From positions 434,001-498,000 of the forward strand of contig JACKEB010000012.1 of assembly GCA_020633205.1 (NCBI GenBank): a DNA stretch of 64,000 nucleotides. The letters run 5' to 3'. Within the stretch, counting starts at the first letter, position 1; each line of letters opens with the position of its first letter. Position numbers and translations under genes: made by a program. Positions 8,753 through 15,991 of this stretch are shown here, one piece after another. The DNA comes from Polyangiaceae bacterium. GTDB taxonomy: Bacteria; Myxococcota_A; Polyangia; Polyangiales; Polyangiaceae. A model generated the notes under the pieces. The model was not told where the DNA came from, searched no databases, and saw only the letters and a program-made list of their open reading frames with translations.

Positions 8753-9919
8753 ATGTCCGGTGACTTGCTGGACGGAGCGCGCGCCAAGCGGCTCTTGCGC
8801 CGCGAGGGACGTTGGTTCCTCGAGGTCGAACGCCTGGTGGCGGTGGACCCGGGAGTCTTCCGACCTACGCTCCAGCGCATCGAGGGACGCGAGGGGATCT
8901 TATGGTTTCTTGGCCATCACAACTCGGACGCCGACCTAGAGCGCAGCGCCCGGGGCGTGTTCGATACCACCTCCGGCGCCCACGCCACCTATGAGTCTGC
9001 CAAGGGCACGTGGGTGCCGAGCAGCACGTCGGCTCGCCACTTTCGCGACCAAGCGCGCAAGCGACGAGCGGAGGTCGAGACCTACTGGCGTCAGCAAAAC
9101 GAGCTTGCTCGTTTGCGTGTGGAAAATGATGAGCTCAAGCGGCGCCTAGCTAAGCTCGAGCGCATCCTCTACAGCCCAGGAAACCTGGAGCTGAAGCTAC
9201 GTGGTAGCGAGTCACCGCCAGAGCTGAATCCCCAGTTCCCGCCCCAGGCATCAACTCCCAAGGAAGCCGCCGCGTCCGCGGGGGAGCAAGTGGCGGGTCA
9301 GTCCGCAGGTGGGGGCGCACCCGACGGGTCCGACGGCGAGCCCTCCGAGGCCGCACAGGCAGCTGCGGAGGCGGCGCTAGCCGCCGAGGCCGCCGAAGCC
9401 GCCGAGGCCGAACCGGTTGCGCCCGCGGAACCCGCGAGTATTCCGCCGCCGCCCCCCGACTTCGAGCCCTTCGAGGTTCCGCCGCCCAGCGCGTTCGAAC
9501 AGTGTATCGCGACCCTCGTCGGTAGCGACGTCGAGCTCGAACCTCCAGATGGCAGCGCGCACGATCTGGCGGAGTTCTTTAGCGCCCGCCTGGTGAGCGA
9601 TGACGACGAGCTTCGCGGGGTGATGTTGGCGGACCTGGAGGCGGTAGCGCGGATGGGCGGCTCACTGTTGATGCTGCCCGAGCCAGAGGTCTTGCAGCAG
9701 ATCTCCTCCGGTACCCCCAGCCAGGACTCCCTCGAGGCGATGAGCGAGGTCTTCAATACGCTCACCGCTGAGTTCAACAACGTCGAAGGTAATCCCCACG
9801 TGCGCTCGCGTCCTCTCGGCCCAGTCGATCCCGAGGACGTGAAGTGGTTCAAGTACGCGCGCAATCGGGTGGAGTTCAAGATGCCCGAAGGTGGCCTGCT
9901 CGTGATGTTGGCGCGCTGA
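8753..9919 (+). CDS. Unrecognised coiled-coil protein with Ala/Pro linker
   Basis: This 388-residue protein has no signal peptide. The N-terminal domain (about 1-95) contains GILWFLGHHNSDADLERS. A coiled coil follows (about 100-140, heptad-rich LARLRVENDELKRRLAKLE), then a low-complexity linker with Ala/Glu repeats and a PPPPP run (about 165-245). The C-terminal acidic domain of about 140 residues ends EGGLLVMLAR. I recognise no family. The domain-linker-domain layout suggests a cytoplasmic adaptor or scaffold. It stands alone between the tRNA-Leu region and the metzincin gene. Confidence 0.75.
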   Translation: MSGDLLDGARAKRLLRREGRWFLEVERLVAVDPGVFRPTLQRIEGREGILWFLGHHNSDADLERSARGVFDTTSGAHATYESAKGTWVPSSTSARHFRDQARKRRAEVETYWRQQNELARLRVENDELKRRLAKLERILYSPGNLELKLRGSESPPELNPQFPPQASTPKEAAASAGEQVAGQSAGGGAPDGSDGEPSEAAQAAAEAALAAEAAEAAEAEPVAPAEPASIPPPPPDFEPFEVPPPSAFEQCIATLVGSDVELEPPDGSAHDLAEFFSARLVSDDDELRGVMLADLEAVARMGGSLLMLPEPEVLQQISSGTPSQDSLEAMSEVFNTLTAEFNNVEGNPHVRSRPLGPVDPEDVKWFKYARNRVEFKMPEGGLLVMLAR

Positions 9920-10107
9920 GGACTTCGTGGCGCCCGCAAATCGGGCGAAGTCGATCGCCTCGCGATGGGAACCGCGTTCCATCTTGCCGTACGGTGTCGC
10001 CGCATCGTTGAAACACTTCGAGCCACCCCTGGATACTTTGAGTTTGAAGTTTTCTGGCGGGAGCGGTCCTGCTCGCGTTGAGTCCCTCATGCGGATAGAA
10101 CTTGGCC

Positions 10108-11635
10108 ATGAATCGCTGGGGACTGATTGGGCTCGTCGCGTTGGGCATGCTTGGGAGCGTCGGTTGTTCGTCGGACGGCGGCAGCACTGACAACCAGGCC
10201 GCGGGAGGACAGGGCGGCTCTGCGGGTAGCGCCGCGACGGGCGGCATGGCTGGTGGTGGCGGCTCCGGCACGACGGCGCACACGGCTCAGGGCGTTAGCA
10301 TTCAGGAAGTGGCGATCTACCAGGGCGTCAAGCGCAGCCTGATGGTCGGAGGCCAGGCCGTGGATAGCGATGTGCCCCTGGTCGCGGGGCGCGACGCGCT
10401 GGTGCGGGTCTTCTATGCGACGGACTCCGGTTACTCCGGAGGGGAGATCACGGCGCGTCTGCATCTCCCCGGCGAGGACGGAACCTTCGAAGTCAAAGGG
10501 CCGCTACTCGCTGCATCCACGGACGCCGATTCTCAATACGACGCTGAATTTCCAGGTGCCCGGCGAGTACATCGGGGAGAATCTGGACTGGTCGGTCGAG
10601 ATCCTCGAGGAGGGCGCTGACAACGGACAGGGCACTGACAACCCCGCCGCACGCTTCCCCGCGGAAGGGACGAGCCCGCTCGCTGTGGAGGGCAAGGCGA
10701 ATACCTTTCGCCTCATCCTCGCCCCCTTTCGCTACAACGCCGATGGCTCCGGGCGGCTGCCAAACCTCGACGACACGCAAGTTCAGAAGATCACCGATCG
10801 CGTGAAAGCGCTGTATCGGGTGAGCCAGGTGGAGACCCGCGTGCGGGAGGTTACCGAGTGGTCTGGTGCCCTTGGCCCTGACGGCAGCGGCTGGCAAGAG
10901 CTGGGCATCACGCTGGCTGGCTACCGCAACAAGGACGGCGAAGGCGACGACGTCTACTACTACGGCATCTTCAATCCCACCGACTCGTTCTTCAGCTACT
11001 ACGGCGGTGGCTGCTTGCTCGGTGTCACCTTGCTGAACAACAACCCGCCAGAGACCGGCACGGCTTTCCTCCGGCTGGCGCTCGGAGTTGGCTATGAGAA
11101 CTACGCGGCTAGCACGGCGGCACACGAGCTCGGTCACGCTCACGGCCGCGAGCACGTGCTGTGCGGGCCGGGACTCGATCCGGGCTCCGTAGACAAGAAC
11201 TACCCCCACGACGGTAAGACCATCGGTGTCTGGGGCTATGACATCACCAGCGGAGAGCTGCGTGATCCGGCGAAGTACAGCGACATCATGGGCTACTGCT
11301 CCACGCAGCACATCAGCGACTACAACTACCGCGCTCTGTTCGAGCGCGGGCAGCGCGTGAACCTGCCCCAGGTGATCGGGGAGCTGGACTACGACGTGAT
11401 CACGCTGGATGGCTCCGGGAGCGCCAAGTTCGCGACCACCCTCGTGCGCCACTCGCCGCTTGAAGGCCTGGCGGTGGAGGTGAGCGGGAAGGACGCGAGA
11501 GGCACTCGCGCGGTGCGTGGAGAGTTCTTCCGCTACGACCACTTGCCCGGCGGCTGGCTCGTGATCCCCAAGGATACCCAGCTCGAGCGCGCGGAGTTCG
11601 TGGTCGACGGGCAGCTCTATCAAGTCCGCCGCTAG
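10108..11635 (+). pseudogene. Metzincin-like zinc metalloprotease lipoprotein, frameshifted
   Basis: The start at ATG 10108 gives a lipobox signal (LGSVGC), a Gly-rich linker and about 140 residues of a beta-type domain. That frame then runs into a stop at 10618-10620. The protein continues in the +1 frame from about 10530 (NTTLNFQVPGEYIGENLDW...) to the stop at 11635. Together they make a protein of about 508 residues. The second part carries HELGHAHGREH (11123-11155), which is the metzincin zinc motif HExxHxxGxxH, and a Met-turn-like DIMGYC. The frame change lies near 10505-10545, with no obvious slippery run. It may be a real mutation, a sequencing error or, less likely, programmed frameshifting. 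Confidence 0.75.
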
Positions 11636-11679
11636 CTCGCCCAAACACCACTGGCTCGCCCAAACGCCGCTGGCTCGCC
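11636..11679. repeat. 19-bp tandem repeat, 2.3 copies, abutting a stop codon
   Basis: The units CTCGCCCAAACACCACTGG (11636-11654) and CTCGCCCAAACGCCGCTGG (11655-11673), plus a CTCGCC remnant, begin directly after the stop codon of the metzincin gene. The position is between convergent genes. Confidence 0.8.
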
Positions 11680-11725
11680 AACTGAATCGGCGACCTCTAA
11701 TGCGCTATGCGTACGTCAGCTTCGA

Positions 11726-12502
11726 CTAACGCTTGCGCCGGCGATTCCGTGCGGGAATTTTCGCCGCGCGCCCGGATTCTGCCAAGGTGCGCAGCTCGCG
11801 CTCGATTTCTTTGGAGAAGATCACCTTCACCGCTTCGACACCCAAGGGGCGCAGCGCGCCGAGCGCCGCGCTCAGCTCCTCCGCGCTGCCGTCTCGGCCA
11901 AAGCCGCTGCCCGCATGGTCGAAGAAGAAGCGCGCGAGCTCACCCGCCGCCTTCGATAGATGTTTCCGCAGGATATCGGCGGCGCCCGCTGCAGTCTCCA
12001 AATCGACACCTGCCGCCTCCAGCTTGAGACTGATGGTGAGCAGGCTCGGGCTCCTCACCACGAAGCGATCTCCCTGGCGCTCCAAGAGCTGGAGCCGCTC
12101 CAAGTCAGAGATGAGCCCGGGTCGCGGCTTGCCGTCTACGGACTTCGCGAACTCGAGCAGCTCCTCTTCGGCGAGCATCCGGGGCTGGTCGTCGCCCCAG
12201 GGGCTGCGCAACTCGTCGCTCAGCCCGAGCCACTCGGTGACCGAGACGTCACCGCGTTCCATGGACGCCAAGAGGTCGCGGATGGCGTTGATCCGCAGCC
12301 CGCGGTCCTGGAGGTTGGCGATCAGTTCGAGGCGCTCGAGGTGCCGCTGATCATAGTAGGCAACGCGGCCACGGAGCTTCGGCGGAGGCAGGGCCTTCTT
12401 CGATTGGTAGAAGCGGATGGTCCGGCTTGGCACCTTGCTACGAGCCGCGAGCTCATCAATGGTGAACTCCTCTTCCGGCTGATCGGTCTCCGCGTCGCTC
12501 AT
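11726..12502 (-). CDS. MerR-family transcriptional regulator
   Basis: The N-terminal winged-helix MerR motif begins FTIDELAARSKVPSRTIRFYQ, with a YYDQRHLERLELIANLQDRG segment. A C-terminal region of about 150 residues with no evident metal-binding Cys cluster probably senses something other than a metal. I chose the ATG at 12502, preceded by CCGAGG. A GTG at 12607 overlaps the desaturase stop (GTGA) and would add 35 residues of Ala-rich leader. The gene follows the desaturase in the same direction, so it probably shares its transcript and may regulate it. Confidence 0.85.
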   Translation of the reverse strand: MSDAETDQPEEEFTIDELAARSKVPSRTIRFYQSKKALPPPKLRGRVAYYDQRHLERLELIANLQDRGLRINAIRDLLASMERGDVSVTEWLGLSDELRSPWGDDQPRMLAEEELLEFAKSVDGKPRPGLISDLERLQLLERQGDRFVVRSPSLLTISLKLEAAGVDLETAAGAADILRKHLSKAAGELARFFFDHAGSGFGRDGSAEELSAALGALRPLGVEAVKVIFSKEIERELRTLAESGRAAKIPARNRRRKR

Positions 12503-12603
12503 TGCCTCGGGCTCTGCATCGCACGAGCCGGGGTTCGCTGTCCACGCTCCCGGCTGATCCTCGGCTTCCAGGGCGCTGAGCCCGGCAGCTAGCAGTAGCG
12601 CCG

Positions 12604-13845
12604 TCACGCTGCCACCGCCTCTTGTGCCGAAACCGCTGGCTGCGGGTCGGGCTTGCTCAGCGCCTGAATGTGAGCGAAGGCGCCGAGCAGCGTGCGGCCC
12701 CAGCTCTGGCTGCGGTAGGGCACTCCGTGCTCTTGGCACGCTCGCTCCACCTGGGGAGCGATCTCACGCAGCCGGTGGGGAGGCAGCTTGTTGAACAAGT
12801 GGTGCTCGATCTGCAGGTCGAGGCCTCCACAGAGCACGCTGCGGACTCGGTCCACGCGGAAGTTGTAGGTCGCAGCCGCCTGCATGGCGTACCAGCGCCC
12901 GCGCTTCTTGGCCTTCGTGCCTTCGGGAAAGCTCGCGGCTTCTTCGCCGACGTGCCCACAGAAGATGGTCGCTGCGCTGTAGATGTCCCGCAACACTTCG
13001 CTCAGGTAGTTGCCGAGTAGCACCTTCCAGAAGAACGGGCCGGCGAGCATCGGCCAGAGCACGTACTCGTAGGCGTAGTAGGGAGCGTATTTTCGCACGG
13101 CCTTCCAGTGGGCCTTGGCGATCGTTTTTGGGCGCTTATCCGGGAGGAAATCCATGCCTCCTCGGCCGTTGCCCTCGTACAGATCCGCGAGCCCTGTGAA
13201 GTGCATGTTCATCACGAAGCCAAAATTCGGGAAAAGCCCGAGCAAGGCGTAGGCGAGCTGGAAGCGGTGAGCGGGGCGCCACGGCGTGTCTCGGGTCAGC
13301 CGCACTGGGCCGAAGTGGATGTCCGCGTCGTGTCCCGCGACATTCGTGGCCCCGTGATGACGCACGTTGTGGCCGTAGCGCCAGCTCTCCTCGTCGATGG
13401 GCGTCTTCCAGCGGAAGCGCGATGAATGAAAGCGACCCACTCCGGGTAGCTTGTCGTAGGCGCCGTGCAGCGCCGTGTGACCAATCTCGGTCGCCTCGAG
13501 CTGTTTGTGCAGCCACAGCGCGATAACGCCTGCGCCGAAGCCGATCGGTTCGAACGAGAAGTGGATGGCTGCGCGCCCGACGACCTCGAGGCCACGCGAT
13601 AGGTGGCGCAGGCGCCTGACGTGCTTGAGGTCGCTCTCGCCCATGCTGGCTTCTGCTTCCTTACGGATCTTATCGATGGCGCGACCGAAGGACTCGAAGC
13701 GTGCTTCGTCGCTGGCAAACTTCTGCGCAATGCTGGGGTCATTCAGCAGTACCTGAGCGCCGCCCGGCGCCGCACTGCTTGGACCTCTCCCCCCCAAACC
13801 CTGAACCTGTGAGGCGCTCTGATGCACTTCCATGTGCTCGGTCAT
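12604..13845 (-). CDS. Membrane fatty acid desaturase
   Basis: This 413-residue protein has the three His boxes of membrane desaturases: HTALH (HxxxH), HNVRHH (HxxHH) and QIEHHLF (QxxHH). These bind the di-iron centre. Hydrophobic segments flank the boxes (ALLGLFPNFGFVMNM, VLWPMLAGPFFW). The QxxHH form of the third box is typical of acyl-lipid and front-end desaturases. The reaction would insert a double bond into membrane lipid acyl chains. The start ATG at 13845 has AGGAGAG six bases upstream. A near-consensus sigma70 promoter lies about 87 bases upstream, and the MerR gene follows. Confidence 0.93.
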   Translation of the reverse strand: MTEHMEVHQSASQVQGLGGRGPSSAAPGGAQVLLNDPSIAQKFASDEARFESFGRAIDKIRKEAEASMGESDLKHVRRLRHLSRGLEVVGRAAIHFSFEPIGFGAGVIALWLHKQLEATEIGHTALHGAYDKLPGVGRFHSSRFRWKTPIDEESWRYGHNVRHHGATNVAGHDADIHFGPVRLTRDTPWRPAHRFQLAYALLGLFPNFGFVMNMHFTGLADLYEGNGRGGMDFLPDKRPKTIAKAHWKAVRKYAPYYAYEYVLWPMLAGPFFWKVLLGNYLSEVLRDIYSAATIFCGHVGEEAASFPEGTKAKKRGRWYAMQAAATYNFRVDRVRSVLCGGLDLQIEHHLFNKLPPHRLREIAPQVERACQEHGVPYRSQSWGRTLLGAFAHIQALSKPDPQPAVSAQEAVAA

Positions 13846-13931
13846 GGCTCTCTCCTGATTGAGGACACACCTCGACTGCCTCTTCGCAGCTCAATGCTGC
13901 AAGAGTGGGTGTGTCAAACAACGATGGGACA

Positions 13932-13960
13932 TTAATAACCGTGACAGTGATTGGTGTCAA
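13932..13960 (-). promoter_or_regulatory. Sigma70-type promoter of the desaturase-merR operon with internal dyad
   Basis: On the minus strand TTGACA (13955-13960) and TATTAA (13932-13937) are separated by exactly 17 bases, a near-consensus vegetative promoter. TGACA and TGTCA form a 5-bp inverted repeat with an 8-base spacer inside this promoter. That is where MerR-type regulators bind, but assigning it to the co-encoded MerR protein is inference. A further TTTGACAC lies downstream in the leader. Confidence 0.65.
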
Positions 13961-14135
13961 AATAAAATCGCTCGCCGGTACCGCTTGTCAGCGGGTCCCC
14001 GTGGTTGGCGCTCCCGAGGGTTCCGCGGCTTTTTTTGGGGGTGAGGGGAGCGCCCGACGTCCTTGTGGCCGGTGTTTCGCTCGGCGTGGCGCGTGTCCGC
14101 CACGGGACCCGAAGGCAGCGTGCTATGGGTCGGCG

Positions 14136-15932
14136 ATGGCGGTGAGTCTCGAGCGCACTCGAGTGGATTTGGGTGGCCTGATGCGGGTGCTGGGTGAGCA
14201 CCTCTACTCGAGCCCGAGCGTCGCGGTGCGCGAGCTGGTGCAGAACGCCCACGACAGCATCGAGCGTCGACGCATCGAAGATCCGGACGGCTTCGCCACC
14301 AGCGAGCCGAGTATCCGCGTGGAATGTGACGCAGAGAACGGTCGCATCTCCATCGAAGACACCGGCGCCGGACTCACCAAGGACGAGATCGTCGAGTACC
14401 TCGCGACCGTGGGCACCGGCTACACCCGGCGCCTACGAGACGCCTCGGCAGACGCCGGGCTGATTGGCTACTTTGGGCTTGGCTTCCTCACGGCCTTCGT
14501 GGTCGCTGAGCGCACCGAGGTCTGGACGTGCTCCTACCAGGATCCGGATCAGGCGTTTCTCTTTCACTCCAAGAACGGTCAGCAATATGGCGTCGAAGCA
14601 GCTGAGAAGCGTCCCGTCGGAACCCGGGTGACGCTCGAGCTGCGTGAGCGCTTCCGCGAGCTGTCGGATCCCCATGTGTTGTCCGCGTTGGTGCGGCGCT
14701 ACTGCGGCTTCTTGAGTTACCCGGTTCGGATCCACGGGGAACATGTCAACGAGCGCCCCCCGGCTTGGCGCGACGCGGAGCTGACGAACCCGATCCGCAA
14801 GAAGCGGGCTCTGCTCGAGCTCGCTGAGCGCTTTGGTATCGCCTTTGAGCCGCTGTGTGCCATCGAAGTCGACGGGGAAGCCTGCAAAGGCGTGATCTGG
14901 ATCCACGCCGGTTCCACCTACGGCACCAGCGACCACCGCGACGTCCACGTGTTCATCCGAGGCATGTTGATCGGCGATGAAGACCGCGAGCTGTTGCCGA
15001 GCTGGGCTGGCTTTGCGAGTGCGGTGATCGAGAGCGTGGCGCTGCACCCCACGGCGAGCCGAGAGACCTTGCAGAAGGACGCGGTGTACGAGCAAGTCAA
15101 AGGCGAGCTCCGAGAGGCGCTGATCGACGGCCTGGGACGCATCGCCCAGAGCGAAGCGGCGACCTGGCGCCGCGTGTTGCTCAGGCACAACGAAGCGCTG
15201 CTTGGCTCCGCGCTATCGGATCCGCGGTTGTTCGGCTTGCTCGCCGAAGACGTCACCCTGCCCACCAGCCACGGCGACCTGCGGGTGAAGCACATCCTGG
15301 ACAAGAGCCAAGGCAAGCTCCACGTGAGTCAGACCGAGAGTGGTGGCTTCGAGGAGCTTTTGTTTCGCGCGCTGGGAGTGCCCGTCGTGCACGGCATTCG
15401 TTTCGCGGCGCTGCCCTTCTGCAAAGCCTATACGGACCGCGTGCGCGGCCGCTTGGTGCTCCTCGGCACCGGCAAGGGCGACAGTGAGCTGTTTCAGAAG
15501 GTGGAGCTGAGCACCGAGGAACAGAGCAAGCTCGAAGGTTGGTTCGGACGCGACGACGTGGCGGTGATGAGCTGCCGCTTTGCGCCTCGCGAGCTGCCGT
15601 TCGTGCTGGTTCCAGACCGCGAAATTCAGCTCAAGCGTCGCATCGAATCAGACCAAGCGGACGCGCGTATCTCCAGCGCGGTGCTGGGCCTCGCGCGGCA
15701 GTTCACGGCGCAAGTCGGGGCGCGGCCGTCGCTCAGGCTCTACGTCAACTGTGACTGCCCCGCGATCGTTCGCCTGCTCGCGGCGCCGCCCGAGCGCGCC
15801 GCCCGCGGCGTGCGGCTCTTGGCCCCCCTGGTGAGCCTGTTGTCCGAGACTGGGGAGGAGACCCGGTTGTTCGACGTCGAGACCGCGCTGCGTGACTTCT
15901 GCGCCGCCCTGTGCGAGACCCTCGACGCGTGA
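14136..15932 (+). CDS. Hsp90-like (HtpG-type) GHKL ATPase
   Basis: This 598-residue protein starts at the ATG at 14136. An in-frame extension back to 13905 crosses non-coding, AT-rich sequence and was rejected. The N-terminal GHKL ATPase motifs are clear: ELVQNAHD (E33, N37, D40), DTGAGL (75-80), GTGYTRRL, and the lid-region GYFGLGF. The middle domain has HPTASRE, matching the Hsp90 ribosomal-S5-like fold. It is close to HtpG in length but divergent in the C-terminal third, and it ends ETLDA rather than with a TPR-binding EEVD. It should act as an ATP-driven chaperone. A TPR-like protein gene follows 59 bases downstream, suggesting a co-chaperone pair. Confidence 0.88.
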   Translation: MAVSLERTRVDLGGLMRVLGEHLYSSPSVAVRELVQNAHDSIERRRIEDPDGFATSEPSIRVECDAENGRISIEDTGAGLTKDEIVEYLATVGTGYTRRLRDASADAGLIGYFGLGFLTAFVVAERTEVWTCSYQDPDQAFLFHSKNGQQYGVEAAEKRPVGTRVTLELRERFRELSDPHVLSALVRRYCGFLSYPVRIHGEHVNERPPAWRDAELTNPIRKKRALLELAERFGIAFEPLCAIEVDGEACKGVIWIHAGSTYGTSDHRDVHVFIRGMLIGDEDRELLPSWAGFASAVIESVALHPTASRETLQKDAVYEQVKGELREALIDGLGRIAQSEAATWRRVLLRHNEALLGSALSDPRLFGLLAEDVTLPTSHGDLRVKHILDKSQGKLHVSQTESGGFEELLFRALGVPVVHGIRFAALPFCKAYTDRVRGRLVLLGTGKGDSELFQKVELSTEEQSKLEGWFGRDDVAVMSCRFAPRELPFVLVPDREIQLKRRIESDQADARISSAVLGLARQFTAQVGARPSLRLYVNCDCPAIVRLLAAPPERAARGVRLLAPLVSLLSETGEETRLFDVETALRDFCAALCETLDA

Positions 15933-15991
15933 CCACCCGCTGAAAAAGCCGCGAGGCACCCGGTCCGCGTTCTAGCGTTGAGTATTTGCAT

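Noticed and set aside
10370..11635. Metzincin as an independent gene with its own start
   Set aside because: The N-terminus (MCPWSRG...) is a wrong-frame reading of the lipoprotein part. A frameshift of one gene fits better.
14029..14054. Transcription terminator upstream of the Hsp90-like gene (T-run then G-rich)
   Set aside because: The T-run precedes the G-rich part and no stem precedes it. It fits the dispersed motif instead.
13905..14135. Upstream extension of the Hsp90-like gene
   Set aside because: It runs through AT-rich promoter sequence of the divergent gene and lacks homology to Hsp90 N-termini.
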